NCBI GenBank assembly: GCA_029844215.1
Contig: CM056733.1
Location: 14,815,501-14,879,500, forward strand
Length of the DNA: 64,000 bases
Reading direction: 5' to 3'
DNA from: Przewalskia tangutica
Lineage: Eukaryota; Streptophyta; Magnoliopsida; Solanales; Solanaceae
Shown: positions 33,516 through 45,586 of the stretch, in pieces
Layout of the letters: every line of letters starts with the position of its first letter
Position numbering within the stretch: position 1 is the first letter of the stretch
Position numbers and translations under genes: made by a program
Notes under the pieces: model-generated
Told to the model about the DNA's origin: nothing
Database searches by the model: none
What the model saw: only the letters and a program-made list of their open reading frames with translations

Positions 33516-35122
33516 TAAAGAACACGGGAATTTAACCCAACTTACTACGCACCTCTACTCCTTCGGAAAGACTCTTTTTCAAATAAAACTTCCCAGATAC
33601 TAACAACCGTAGTATCAAGTCATCTCTACCTTTCAGGACAAGTCACAATACCTTTTTTAGAAATACAATTACCGTCTTCTAAATCAAGTGACTTCTTTCT
33701 TAAAAGCCTTAAGCAATTGGTACCTTTAAACCAATTTGCCCTTCTTTATTTCAAATCATTTCTTGTTTATGTTACTGAAGAAAATCATTCTCTTAACCTC
33801 CCATAAAGTTATTATAACCAACTTCCCATAAAGCCGTTATACTAACTTTATGCCTTAAACTAATTCATTCTTTTTTTAACCAAGAGACTTCTACTTTTTG
33901 AAACCAAGTATTATATACTTTCAAATCAATTCTCTTAACTTTAAAAAAAAAACAGTTAGTCTCTTAACCTTTAGAACTCAACTGACTCCTTTTATTATAA
34001 AACCTTAGGCAATTGATGCCTTAAAATCAAGTTGCCTTTTCACTAAAAATCAAGTCATTTATCTTTCCATAAAGCAATTATAACCAACTCCCCATAAAGT
34101 CGTTATATTCACTTTATGCCTTAGCCAAATACCATTTCCTATCCAAGGGACTTATACGTTTAAAACGGAACAAGTATCACATACTTTAAAAATCTTCAAG
34201 TCCCTTAACTTAATAAAACTTAAGACATCCCTTATTCTTTCAAAGAAGTGAGTAAATCTCCTAACTCACCCGACTTGGCTATTCATAAAACTAGTAAAGG
34301 ATATCAAGGTGTTGTCGACGCTCACTGCATCACATACGTGCAACTAGTCATGCTCAAAAGATAGGAAAATTTCTATATAGAGTAAATCACACAACTACCT
34401 CTTAACTTCTAAGAGTAGAAGGAAAATATGAAATGATACCACAAGTATATTCCATACATAGAATCATGCCAAAGGAAGGAAGAGGTTCACATACCTCGCG
34501 ACGATTGTCGACAAGTAGCAAAATGCTCCAAAGTACTTCAACCTTGAGCTATTCCATCCTTCAAGTAGAATACGCTATACTTAGTACTTCAACCTATAAT
34601 GGCCATAATACGTCCATTAACCTCTTACTTCAAACGTAGAATATTCTTAAGTGCTAAGTCACTAAATTCTACGGAAAATCGGACAGCACTTCCTTTGTTT
34701 CTACTTACTTTGCCACCTTTTTCAAGGCCGAATACAATAACCAAACACGCCACATTTAAGGCCCAAACAATGCAATCAACAATAGGGGATTACACGCCTA
34801 TTAGACGTGTAAAATTCCGCCCATGGCGATATCAAAATTAATACAACTATATGTCCAAATCGGCCACTATGAGTACCATAACACCAATTCTTATCCAATT
34901 TCCATTTCAATCCAAGTTGTTAGTATAACATGATTTCAAGTCGCATTTGATTATAACTACTATAATCTTCAAGTAGGCAACATGCGACGATTCTAGTAAA
35001 CGACCAAATTGTAATCCAACTTCACATGGCTTACATTACATTTCGGATTTAAGGCTACAAGAAATCCATAATACTTATAAACTCCAACATATCAACTTCA
35101 TGCTAGCAACATGTAAAGCTAA

Positions 35123-35480
35123 ACCTTGGATGATTATGGGAGATTTCAACACTTACTGCTACCCTCAAGATAAGGCGGGAGGCCCTCCTCTAACGCCGTA
35201 TGCACTTAAGGACCTTGGAGATTTCAGGAATGCTCATGGACTAGAAGACACTCCATCTTCCGGTTCTTTCTACACTTGGACAAATGGTTCGATTTGGTCC
35301 AAGCTTGATAGAGTAATGATGAATCAAAATTGGGGCGATTTGACCTTAGAATGCACAGCCAATTTCATGCCTATGGAACTCGCTCGGACCACCGTCCCGT
35401 GATGGCTACTGTTATTGCATCCTATAATATTGGGAAGCGGCCTTCAAGTTCATGAATACGTGGCTTTCACACCGCTTTTG
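35123..35480 (+). pseudogene. LINE endonuclease domain, C-terminal part
   Basis: APE-type endonuclease: WMIMGDFN, then SGSFYTWTNG and SKLDRVMMN; the SDH motif near the end (S-D-H-R-P at about 35375-35390) is in another frame than the rest, so a frameshift lies just before it. In L1 elements this domain nicks target DNA to prime reverse transcription. The first half, with catalytic Glu and Asn, is deleted by the truncation. Confidence 0.85.
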
Positions 35481-35581
35481 ACAACATTATGACTTCATGC
35501 CGAGACAAGACATTCTAGTCGCTCAATTCGTTCTAGCATCGAACCGAAAGCCTGAAACAACCACCGAGGCATTGAATATAA

Positions 35582-36910
35582 GTGAGTTCGAAGATTGATC
35601 AAAGAGCGAAGGAGGCAAACATGGAGTTTAAGGAGGCTATTAGTGCACATATGGGAGACCCCTTTGATGAGGCGCTTAAATCCAAGGTTAAGTCCTCAAG
35701 AGTTAAAGCCAACACCTTAATGGAAGCTGAGAGACATTTCATTAGGCAAAAGTCGAGACAGAAACACTTGATTGGAAGTGATAAATGCTCCAAATACTTC
35801 CATAGCTTGATCAAGAGAAGTAATGTCAAGAACTCCATCAACTTTCTTGTCAAAACTAATGGTGTTATCACTACATCACCAGGGGAGGTAAGAAAGCTTC
35901 TAGAGGAATTTTACAAGGATCTTCTTGGCACATCTCGACCTACATCGAACTTTGATCCTGAAGTGTGCAACTTTGGCCCGAAGCTAAGCGAAGAGGACAG
36001 TCTACAACTTTGCGCCGTATCCCCAAAGGAGATTTGGGAAGCTCTTTCTCGATATTGGAAATGATAAAGCTCTGGACCGGATGGGTATTCGCAACTTCTT
36101 CAAGAATAGATGGAGAGATGTGGGACATGATGTAGTAAGAAGCGTGCAGGAGTTCTTCTCTTCAGGGGTTCTTATGAAACAACTTAATCATACCATCATT
36201 GCCTTGCTGCCCAAGACCGATAGGGACCCTAAGGTAACTGATTTTAGGCCTATTGGATTGACTAATGTGGTCTATAAGATTATTACAAAGATTCTAGCTA
36301 ATGTAATGGCAAAGATTCTTCCTTCTATCGTTGACAAATCACAAGGGGCTTTTGTGAAAGGGAGAAATATGATGGACAATGTCTATATAGCACAGGAGCT
36401 TGTGAGAGGATTTAATAGCCGAGTCTCACCTAGGTGCATGCTCATGGTGGATCTTAGGAAAGCTTTTGACACGGTCTCTTGGAGTTTCCTTGATTCAAGA
36501 TAAGAGGCCTCAACTTTCCGGACATATTTGTCGGTGGATCGTGAGTGTGTTTGCTCAACGCCCTTCTCTCTTTCTATCAACGGTGAGTTGCATGGTTACT
36601 TCAAGGGTAAGCGTGCATTTAGACAAGGTGATCCTATGTCCCCAACGCTCTTTATCTTGTGTATGGATTACCTTTCGAGGATGCTTAAAATGAGGACCGA
36701 GGCTAGAGCTTTCTCTTATTATCCAAAATGTAAAAGGATGGGTATTACTCATCTTGCCTTTGCAGATGACCTCATGCTTTGCCAAAGGTGATATTTCTTC
36801 TGGTTGAGATTCTTATGAACTGCAGAGGAGTTGGAGGATGTCTGCAGGTTAACTCTTAATCCATCCAAATCCTCCGTCTACTTAGCAGAGTACATGATGA
36901 GGTACGTGAT
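35582..36910 (+). pseudogene. LINE reverse transcriptase
   Basis: Spread over three frames (35582-36064, 36081-36503, 36528-36791). Motifs in order: HSLIKRSNVKNSINFL linker, FRPIGLTNVVYKIITKILA, QGAFVKGR, MVDLRKAFDTVSW with the first Asp, RQGDPMSPTLFILCMDYLS, and HLAFADDLML with the catalytic FADD pair. Catalytic residues are intact but the frame is lost at about 36064, 36503 and 36790, so the copy is inactive. Confidence 0.92.
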
Positions 36911-38042
36911 TTGATCTTGGCCAGGGTTGGATTCGGCATTTGTAGCTTTCCGGTACGGAACTTGGGGATCCCTTTGTCACCAATTACAGTCTCGGTCGAA
37001 CAATTTGCTCCTTTCAATAATGCTATTTCGAATTACATTCGTAAAGGGGACACCACACTCTTTCCTATGCAGTGCAAGCTAGAGCTTATTAGGTCGATCA
37101 TCCAAGGGGTTGAGAGTTTTGGTTCCGGCCCTTCCTATTCCGCCATTGTACTCAACAAGGTAAGGTCTGCTCAGATCCAGGTTCTTATAGGGTGGGAAAC
37201 CACCAAGAGTTGCTTGGGAGACCATTTGCCTGCCTCAATCGGAAGGAGGTTTGGGCCTTATGAATATCAAGGATTGGAACCATGCCCTGCTATCCCGGTC
37301 TATATGGCAAACCCACACAGAAGCAGACTCACTTTGGGTCCAATGGATCAACAACTTTTATTTGAGAGGCAGTTCTTTTTGGGACTATGAGGTACGTCCT
37401 AGAGACTCCCCCCTATTCAGAAAGATTTGCGGGATACGCGACAAACTTGTTTCCATCTTTGGTAGCCAAGGAGTTGCAATTGCCGGATTAGCAAAGTGTT
37501 GTACCAACGGTAAATTTGATTCAAGCCTCGTATATGAGATCTTGCGCTCTAAGCAAGATAAAAAGCCTTGGATGTCACAAATCTGGAGAGGATTCATCCC
37601 CCCTAAGTTCTCGTTCACCTTGTGGATAAATTGTAGAAAGCGGTTAGCTACAAAGGACACCCTTTCCTATCTCAACCTGGAGGATAAGTCTTGTGGGTTC
37701 TGCAAGCAAGCAAATGAAACAAGAGAGCACCTCTTCTTCACATGCCCCTACACCCGTTTGATTTGGAAAAGCATAAGAGACTGGTTGGGAATTAAGAGAG
37801 AAATGACCACTATTGAAAGTTCTCTCAAATGGATTAAAAAAGACTACCGCGGAACAGGCATCCGAGCAAAAGCAACCTTAATTGCCTTCTCAGACATGGC
37901 TCATGAGATTTGGAGGACAAGGAACACACTGCTCTTTGAAGGCACAAACTCACCGGCAGAAGAGGTCATTACCAAGATTAAAACAACATCCTATAGAGTA
38001 CTCTATGATTTTATCCCTTCTTGTAATGACACCTTTGAGTGA
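36911..38042 (+). pseudogene. LINE C-terminal region with zinc-binding RT-associated domain
   Basis: Two overlapping frames (36911-37390 and 37251-38042) follow RT. The second has the zf-RVT domain seen at the C-terminus of plant L1 proteins: PPKFSFTLWINCRKRLATKD, then CGFCKQANETREHLFFTCPY, giving a Cys/His cluster. It ends at TGA 38040-38042, followed by a short 3' UTR to the poly(A) tail. No RNase H motif seen. Confidence 0.85.
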
Positions 38043-38166
38043 CAACTCCTTACTCCCCCGTTTCTTCTTTAAATTACGTTGAGGACTGAGAACCCTCAAT
38101 GATTGATTGTAGCCACTTTTCTTTCAGTTTCTAGTAATAATATTTGCATTTACCTAAAAAAAAAAA

Positions 38167-38204
<38 letters not shown>

Positions 38205-38960
38205 TTGTAACACTAATAAGAGACAAGATTATACCTCAACGAATCTCAATCCAACTCCAAATCCGAAGTCGCTCCTTAGCAACTTAGAGACTCTCCAAGA
38301 CACTTCAATCCGCTACTTGAGACCCTTAGAACCACACCAACAACTTTCCTTCAAACTTTCAATCCAAAACCTAGAAAGCCACTAGGTTTTCACTTTGCGA
38401 CTAACCCGAAAACTATCTTTTTCCGAGATTTTTCTATTGAGATATGCTTACTATACACTCAAGAACCTTGGTTTAAAGTGGGAAGATTATTGGACAACAA
38501 ACAATTTTTTTTCCTTTTGAAAATGAGAGAACCCGAGAGCTACCACTATGTGTTCTTGATTTTCTTGAAATATTTTCTAAGTATGGAACTTAGTCTTGCT
38601 ACTAGTAGTGTTATAAAGCACAAAGGAGGGTCAAGATGCAAACATTTGGGTGGCTAGGATAAGCTCTAATTAAATATCAAGACTTGTGGGACCTTTGACT
38701 TAGTCAATTTTGTCAAGCTCTCTACATTGCAAGACTTGTCATCTAAGACTATGGTCAATGACCATCTTGGCCATGCCTAAAATCGTCCAAGGCAATTCTA
38801 AGGGGGTGACACGTGTCACCCTCCCATTCGTCACAATAATTCGTTTTCCGACAATTCCATAATTCCGATAAATTTTTTTACAAGTCTCAAATCTTGACAC
38901 TTATGAGTTCTTACGTACGTTCTTAAAACATGTCCTGTAAATACGGGGTGTAACAATAAC

Positions 38961-41048
38961 GTAATAAGCATATTGCAAAAACATATCAGGTTACAACACT
39001 TTTAAATATGCAACAACTCCTCATAGGAAATTCTCGGTTTAACTAACACTTCATTTTATCTCGTATTGTACGTTAAGACATTCCCCTGTATTTCCATATG
39101 TTTATTACATTTATATATTTGTGAACGCGTATTCACTTTTCATATTTATATATAGGTGAACATGTATTCATCTTTCATATTTGTTGCGGCGTGCAACCCG
39201 ATCCATTATATTTATGTATTTGTGAACATGTATTCACTTTACGTTTTGTTGCGGCGTGCAACCCGATCCATTATGTTTACGTATTTGTGAACGCGTATTC
39301 ACTTTATGTTTTGTTGCGGCGTGCAACCCGATCCATTATATTTACGTATTTGTGAACGCGTATTCACTATACGTTTTGTTGCGGCGTGCAACCCGATCCA
39401 TTATATTTACGTATTTGTGAAAACGTATTCAATTTACGTTTTGTTGCGGCGTGCAACCCGATCCATTATGTTTATATTTATATATTTATGTGAACACGTA
39501 TTCACTTTTCATATTTTTCAGAAGATCGAATAAATAATATTCTCTTTCCCAACATTTTGTCATTCATACTTGTAACGATTATAACTTTTTAACCATAACT
39601 CAAACTAAGGTGTTTCTCAAGCGGAAACTAAGGTAAGACGGAGATCTTTCACTGTACCAAATTTCATTTAAAACTACTTTGGGTAACTAACACAAATTTA
39701 TCCTCAAAACAGCCACATGAAATTTGTTTCGGCAGAATTTTTATTAAACAGAACCCAATCTTAGAATAGTCATAACTCCTAATCTGTAAATCCGTTCAAG
39801 CTCCATAAAATCTCAAAACGAAGAGAACAGAGATCTACACGTCTCTATGTGAAGCATCCTTTCATATTCTGTACCATTTGGTACAGTTTTACACTTTTAT
39901 TCGCTGCCTTTTCTGGATCTCGATAGATCCGAGGAATAAACTTTAAACAACGATAACTCTTAATACATAAGTCGGATAGACCCCCGTAAGGTCTCAAAAT
40001 GTCCAAAACAGAGATATCTAGAACTTTCATTTAGCACCAATTCTCATATTCTCCACGGATTAGTACAGTTTTACGTTTCAACGTCCTGCCCTTGTGGATT
40101 CCGATGAATCCGAGGCAGCAACTTCAAACTACAATAACTCTCAACTCGTAAGTCCGTTTTAACAACTCTTTATCTATATCTGTCCGTAACAGAGATATTT
40201 ACAACCATGTAAATTTTCATATAATTATAATAAGTAAAACTCAATAAAACAGTCTGTAATTATGTCTTTCCGAATTTCGGCCAAATCTAAGGCAGAAAAC
40301 TTTGAACTATGATAACTTTCAAACCGTATGTCCATTTTACCTCATTTTTGGTTCTATATGATCATAATAGAGAGGTGTACCATTCTTCCTAATTTCATCA
40401 AATTCTAACAATTATAACTCAGTGAGAACAGTTCGTAAAGTTCATGACGCAACTAGTTGTCTAAACAATCAAAAGTTCAATATTTCTTTTCAACACTCAA
40501 TTCTTATTCTAACATGTATTGAACTTAAAATAAAGGATGTTACCAAGAATTTCTGAGTGAGAAAACTCACCTTGTATGTGTGAAATGATTGTTATTCGGT
40601 TGCTACAAGGGACCCTTGCTCCCTAGTATTTTTTTTATTATTGTTCTTCTTGCTCTCTTATTTTTTCCAGATTTTTCCTCTTCTTGTTCACTTGTTTTTT
40701 TGCTGATTTTCTAATCTTTATGCTATGTACTTTGTTTGTGTGTAAATACAATGTATAAGTGGAGATGGTTGTATAACTTATGGGAGGGGGAAAGCCAAGA
40801 GATTGAAGGGAAATGAAAAGGGGGGGAAGGGGAAAGGAAGGACGTGCATGCTGCATCATATCCTTTTTTCTTTTTTTCTTTTTTTTTTTGTTTTTTTTTT
40901 GTTTTCTTATTTTCATTTTATCTATCTATTTATCCAACTTTAACACTAACTCTATCTCATGCAATTTATTCTTTGTTTTCTTATATATATATATTTTTAT
41001 TAACCCAACCACAACTATATATTATTTTATTTTTTTCCGGATTTTACA
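38961..41048 (-). repeat. G1 5' LTR, second piece
   Basis: Resumes after the ATAAC duplication of element B and ends TTTTACA at 41048, matching the left LTR at 1-287 over its last part. Holds a minisatellite at 39110-39505. T-rich and A-rich tracts at 40630-40930 give spurious frames. Confidence 0.85.
39110..39505. repeat. Minisatellite in the G1 LTR
   Basis: Five copies of a unit of about 65 bp containing TTGCGGCGTGCAACCCGATC (near 39183, 39249, 39315, 39380 and 39446) and a linker GAACGCGTATTCACTT. Each unit contains the short inverted repeat TTGC..GCAA. Confidence 0.85.
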
Positions 41049-42680
41049 TCCACTAATGAATCTCTCTTTCAAATAATCATGGTTACAGTCATTTATGAGC
41101 ATAACTTTGTTAAGGAATATATCCTTATACTATTTAAAATTGTGTAACTTTGGGCAAGTTAAGTTATTAAGGATTTCTAAGATTTTATCCTGAAAGAGTT
41201 TTGGCTCTCCTATGAAGTGTTTACCTATACAATAAAGTAAGGTCGCTGTGGCGTCTTTGCGAACTTCTTTACTAAAAGTATTATCAATGTTCTTAATTTG
41301 AATTGTGGCAGTGGCATTCATGATCCCACTTCTGGTACTTTCCACCAGGTAGTTATCCCACCAGATTTTTAACATTCTGGTAAAACCTAAAACTAGAATT
41401 GTTGCTAGTTGGACATCATCGGTATGCTCTTTTATTTTATAAACAGTAATACATACTCCCATTTTATGAAGTATTTTGATTATCTGGCCTTCATACATTC
41501 CGTCTATGTTCCATTCATTAATCTCTTCTCCTGAGTATGCATCCCTATAGGTGGAGTGTTCTTCATATTGCATATCAGGAAACGTAGGTCTTTTATAGAT
41601 TTTTTTTGCTCCAAGACCCGCAAATTTTGATATTTTATTAATATCTTGTTTATATTTTGAACTAGACCCTTCGGTGAGTACCTTTATTGATTCATCCGTG
41701 GCGTCTCTGGAGGTAGACTCCTCTGTAACTTTTAGTTCTTTGAACTTCTCACTTATCCTATCTAATAGTTTATTATCGATTTCTTTTCCTAATTTCTGGT
41801 AGATATTTGCCGAAAATTGGGGAATCTTAAAGAGGGGTTCAGAGAGAGTACTTTCCTCTGACCGAACTAGTTTACTTCTTAAGGCTGCGGTATTACTTGC
41901 CTGGGTGATTTGATTAGAAACAGCATGTAACAACTGATTAGTGTAGTTGTTTTGTTGGAGAATTTTATTAATATTTTCCCTTTGGGGTAGTCTGGAGTGG
42001 GGATCCTCTTTTAGGTCTCTTCTGAAAGGAGCTGCTAATAGGATTTCTCCGTCTATAGGGATTCTAATTTGTTCTAAAGGTGGAGTTTCAGATTCAATGG
42101 TCTTACTACCTGTATACCATTTCCTAACAATGGTACTAAGGGATTCTCTGTTATTATCTAATTGATCTGTGATTTGGAACCACTTAAAGAATTCTATATC
42201 ATTTTTAACCCTTTTCATATCTTTAATCCATTGTTTTATGAATGACTTCCTTTCTTCTAATAGGAAAGTACTTACATACCATTTTCTTTTTATCGCGTTT
42301 TCAGGGCTTACCCATAATTTATCATGGGTTTTAAAATCTATTTTAAAATTTGTTTCCTGTTTAATCATTCCAAGGCCGTCACCATGCATCTCTCTTCTGG
42401 TGGGACTATTGGTTTTATCAATTGGATGATAATGAACTTTGGGTACGGCTGATGCATAGTCTATCCCTCGAACTTTTTGTTCACTTATAGATTCTGCAGA
42501 ATTATCGTCGGAACGTTCCTCCTCCTCCCGTGGTTTGGAAGAAGATGCTGCGAAGGAGTATCTTCCCGAGGACTTAGAATTTAAGAATTTTAGCTCAATT
42601 GATCCATCTATATGTTGGATTATTTGTTCAATGTTAGAGCTTTCTGGCTCTTGTTTTGGTTGGGTGATGACATCAAAGTG
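41049..42680 (-). pseudogene. EPRV left copy: coat-protein region, truncated by G1
   Basis: A 419-residue open frame (41130-42389), preceded in the same frame by an acidic Ser/Glu-rich linker, encodes the coat-protein segment. A premature stop at 41130 replaces a Trp present in the right copy; the sequence continues to 41049, where the G1 LTR begins. Near-identical to 48577-50210 of the right copy. The coat protein would form the capsid; the CCHC part lies beyond the break. Confidence 0.85.
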
Positions 42681-43374
42681 TCATTCATCTTTTGCTAAAA
42701 TTTCTTTCCATTTTAGCATTCTAGGAACTAAGATATTGCTATGTTCCTGGTTTGCTTCCATGAGCATGATAGCACCTTTATTACTAATTAACTTAGCTTT
42801 TGGGGCTAAAGTAGTTTTCATTAGTCTGTAATATACTCTATATATCACAGCTATTTCCCCCGTGTTTGTTTTTCTATTCATATTTTTTGTTTTAATGTTT
42901 AACGTTAGGGTATCCATAACGTTTTGATCATTAATATCTATAGAAAAATTTGGATAACAATTAAAATAAACAGGACCTCTGGCTAAATTGCTTTGTAAGA
43001 CTCCAAGTAAGGAATCATCAAAGTTTAGTAGTCTGACATCTCTTAGTAAGAGACAGATGGGAGTGTCTAAACCTAGTCGATATAACGGTTTGCCAACAAC
43101 TTGAACCAATCCTATATGTAAGATTTTTTTTTATATATGTTTATTTCATGAACCGATAATAGCTTAATAATTTCTTTGGAATTATTGATAGCTATAGTGG
43201 ATTCACATGTTTTAATATTATAACTTCTTATAAAATCAAACTTGCCTGTTTCATAAACTGATCTGAAAGATTCTTTTGGAATATTCCAGTTCTGTAGATC
43301 TCTTTCAACCTTAGCAATTTTGAGGTTGCTAGATTTTCACTATTAATTATACGTGACTCTCCTGCTTCGTTCAT
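42681..43374 (-). pseudogene. EPRV left copy: movement-protein domain
   Basis: Starts at ATG 43372-43374 (MNEAGESRI) and includes the caulimovirid movement-protein core (LGLDTPICLLLRD, SNLARGPVYFNCYP). At least one frameshift lies between the start and 43109, and a TGA at 42681-42683 replaces a Trp codon that the right copy retains. In the family this 30K-type protein enlarges plasmodesmata for cell-to-cell spread. The stop codon of a small upstream frame directly abuts the ATG. Confidence 0.8.
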
Positions 43375-43485
43375 TTAATACTGGGCTGAGTAGAGATTTA
43401 GTAAGTAATCTGAGCAGAACTCTATGGTTCCGAGATAACGAAGTCTTTCGCTAATCTGAATAACTTCTTTATAGAGATCAACCAT
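43375..43485 (-). other. Small ORF at the end of the EPRV leader
   Basis: 36 codons, ATG at 43483-43485, ending EFCSDYLLNLYSAQY with TAA at 43375-43377, immediately followed in the same frame by the movement-protein ATG. Short ORFs are common in pararetrovirus leaders. No similarity recognised; it may be a chance frame or an original N-terminal extension cut by a stop. Confidence 0.35.
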
Positions 43486-44165
43486 TTTATTAACGATTAC
43501 TTGCCTAACTATGATATGGGTATATTCGTCTAAACCTTATGCTGGTTTTATTGTTTTATGATATCAGAGCCATGTTATTGAACATCATGAGTAGCTAAAC
43601 TCATACTACTGTCCTAGAACAATATTATTCTTAAGTTACTAGGAAATCCTGGTACTCTGTCTATGTTCCTATAGCTACTTTGTTGATAACCTATTATTAA
43701 GATCTTCTCTTAGTCTACAGTAATAGGCAGGTGTGTCCTGGATCGTTGGATTAGCACGTTAGGTTGAAAGAACCAGTGCCGGACCCGGTGGACACAACCG
43801 ATGTACTTTAGGATAAGAAGCTAGATAGCAAGCATATGATATTCGCTATAGTAATTATGGGAATAAGAAACAATCAACAGTATCTTCGTAACCGATAGAA
43901 CAATAGCTCCAAAGGATAGTAGCCTCCACGCAAAAGAAAACCACTTCTTTGAAATAATATTTTCATAGGATGATACCATAAAAAGCGAAACTGAGTTATC
44001 AAATATAAAGACAGGAATTAAAGCAAAATATAAGTAAAGATAATAAATTAGTAAAAACTTACAGATTTATTTCAATAGGAAAGCATAGTAAGGTACATAA
44101 GATCAGACAGGGAAAAATAAAAAGAGATGAAATTTCCGAATGCCTTCTATTTTACAACTTGAGAA
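43486..44165 (-). other. EPRV leader (non-coding)
   Basis: About 680 bp between the predicted promoter and the first ORFs, without a long frame, the size usual for a pararetrovirus leader. AATAAA on the minus strand near 44065-44070 is a possible poly(A) signal. At about 43558-43572 the PLUS strand reads ATGATATCAGAGCCA, 12 of 13 bases of the tRNA-Met PBS (TGGTATCAGAGCC), but opposite to the ORF direction. An 8-base TGGTATCA on the minus strand near 43970-43985 is a weaker alternative. Confidence 0.6.
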
Positions 44166-44176
44166 CCTTAAATAGG
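44166..44176 (-). promoter_or_regulatory. Putative EPRV promoter TATA element
   Basis: On the minus strand GGCCTATTTAAGGTTCTC has the layout of caulimovirid genomic promoters, a TATA element with AAGG after it. It lies about 790 bp upstream of the movement-protein ATG. Upstream, a repeated GCCCTTTC(A/G)GAAAA block (about 44262-44280 and 44305-44330) may be promoter elements. Activity is inferred only. Confidence 0.5.
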
Positions 44177-44650
44177 CCTCGACAATTTTATCATCCTAAC
44201 AGGTGGACGGATAGGATTAAAACAAATGGAAGACTAAGATTACATGATTGTCATTGTCTTCTGTTTTTCTGAAAGGGCAAATGTCCTTTTATGCTTTATG
44301 TCTTTACGTTTTTGCTTTTCCGAAAGGGCAAGCATCACTATCTGCTTTATGCTTTCTGTCTTTATCCTAGGAGATAAGCGTCTGCATAGACTTGTGGGAT
44401 TCCACGTGGGATCATCATGTCGCCATTGTCTGTTTCACTGTGGTTAGATGCCACGTCTTCGTCTTCTAGTCTGGCCAAAGCTTCAAGGAGCTTCCTTCTG
44501 GTTTCTGCCTTTGAGTTTGAGGTTTCTTCTGAGAAAGATGAACCTTTCTTTTTCAACTTAATCTCTTCTTTTGCCTTGGGACTCCATCCTTTAATTTTGA
44601 TGGTCTTGCTTAAGTACCTGATTCTGTTCGTTTCTTAGATATCGAACGAC
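44177..44650 (-). other. EPRV intergenic region with ORF2 tail remnants and direct repeat
   Basis: Contains a short charged frame (44362-44556, ETRRKLLEALARLEDEDV) likely to be the decayed 3' end of ORF2, and two copies of GCCCTTTCxGAAAA with AAAGACATAAAGC between them. No other gene seen. Confidence 0.45.
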
Positions 44651-45586
44651 CAATTTATAATATATGGAATCCGTTTATTAAAAAAGAATTTACACAATTT
44701 AATGTGCTCTGGTAAAGTGGAGATTTGTTGTTCTACCAGAAATCCTGTATACTAATTTTGGAAGCTCGGGGCTACCACTTGTAAATTTCCTCCAAACAAG
44801 TTCCACCATTCATAGAACCATCGGGGAATTACCTTTTCCTTCATGCTCTCGGAATACTTCACAAACCATGTGTGGGTATTTGGACGAACATATAAGAAAT
44901 TAAACCAAGCATCCTTATAGTCATACCAATTATACGTCTGGGGTTTATGAGTTCTGGATAACAATAGTGGTGTCAGCAGATGATCTACATACCAATCAAA
45001 TGGGCTTAAAATCTTTTTAATCGTAAATTTGGAATATTCAATTCCACATGTTTTATCAAAGTACTTATGTTCTATCTCGATGGAGTCTATGTCCACAAAG
45101 ATAAATTCATAGTATCTTCTTGTTTTCATGGGATCTTGGGTATCCACGTACTGATGGTCTGTATAACAAGGTTTCAGTAGATCTTGTACCCCGAAATTCT
45201 CATACTGTTTATCTAATGTCATTATAGGCAAAACCTATGATGCAATGAATTCCCATTTTGGATTAGGAGCTGGGTTTCCTTCTTCATAGGGGTTACTGGT
45301 TTAACCGCTTCTGAATATGATTCTGGAGGAACCATTTTGTAATTATCTCTGCTCTGAGTTTCTGATGGCGTAGCCTTGAAAGGCTGCATCTGTTTCTTTT
45401 GTGTTGGTTCTTTTGGAAGAACTGGTACTACTGGGAGGTTTCCAAGAACTGTGAACATATTTTGTCCACTGGGTTTATGTAAAACTTTGTTTGAGCTTTC
45501 TGGTTTGAAAGGCTATTTTAATTTTTCTTCTGGCTTATTTATGAATGGGGGTCTCATCGGACGTAAGCCCGGAAAGCCTGGTCTCA
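44651..45586 (-). pseudogene. EPRV second ORF, function not recognised
   Basis: ATG at about 45584-45586 overlaps the end of the polyprotein frame. The N-terminal part is Pro-rich and Lys-rich (PVVPVLPKEPTQKKQMQP); after a frameshift near 45225 a 159-residue frame (44752-45231) is rich in Trp and Tyr (WYDYKDAWFNFLYVRP, FYEWWNLFGG). A TAG near 45514 also interrupts it. Its position downstream of RNase H fits the extra ORF of several caulimovirids, where roles are unclear; a transactivator-like role is possible but not shown. Confidence 0.6.

Larger units (their letters stand above)
35123..38168 (+). mobile_element. LINE (L1-type non-LTR retrotransposon), 5' truncated
   Basis: Plus-strand LINE beginning inside its endonuclease domain and ending in a 13-A tail (38156-38168). 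Compared with the empty site in the other LTR (AAAGCTAACAACAACAATAT), the left flank stops at AGCTAA and the right starts CAATAT, so no target duplication is seen and about six bases are missing. ORF1 and the 5' part of the endonuclease are absent, as usual for incomplete reverse transcription. Confidence 0.92.
27085..38955 (-). mobile_element. Element B: long-LTR, gag-only (TR-GAG type) element, minus strand
   Basis: LTRs at 27085-30613 and 32390-38955 (the latter with a LINE inside), bounded by a perfect 5-bp duplication ATAAC at 27080-27084 and 38956-38960. Without the LINE the LTRs are 3529 and about 3520 bp. The internal part is only 1776 bp (30614-32389): tRNA-Met PBS at its right, gag in the middle, PPT at its left. 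No pol motif in any frame. It is inserted in the G1 5' LTR. Confidence 0.93.
32390..38955 (-). repeat. Element B 5' LTR, split by a LINE
   Basis: Same termini as 27085-30613. The LTR sequence runs 32390-35122, is interrupted by the LINE (35123-38168) and resumes at 38169. A (TA)n run at about 38171-38202 is much longer than at the same place in the 3' LTR. Confidence 0.93.
1..41048 (-). mobile_element. G1: chromovirus-type Ty3/gypsy LTR retrotransposon, interrupted and truncated by the window start
   Basis: Minus-strand element with order 5' LTR (26577-27084 plus 38961-41048), PBS-like site (26563-26574), gag remnant (25424-26560), then across an Athila insertion protease, RT, RNase H, integrase and chromodomain (about 4010 down to 540), then 3' LTR (only 1-287 in the window). 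Removing the two nested insertions leaves about 7.8 kb in view. LTR ends are TG..CA; the target duplication cannot be tested because the left end is outside, but the right flank starts TCCAC. The right end interrupts the coat-protein region of a caulimovirid at 41049, so G1 is younger than that array. Pol carries several frameshifts and stops, so the copy is dead. The order PR-RT-RH-INT-chromodomain is that of chromoviruses. Confidence 0.9.
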
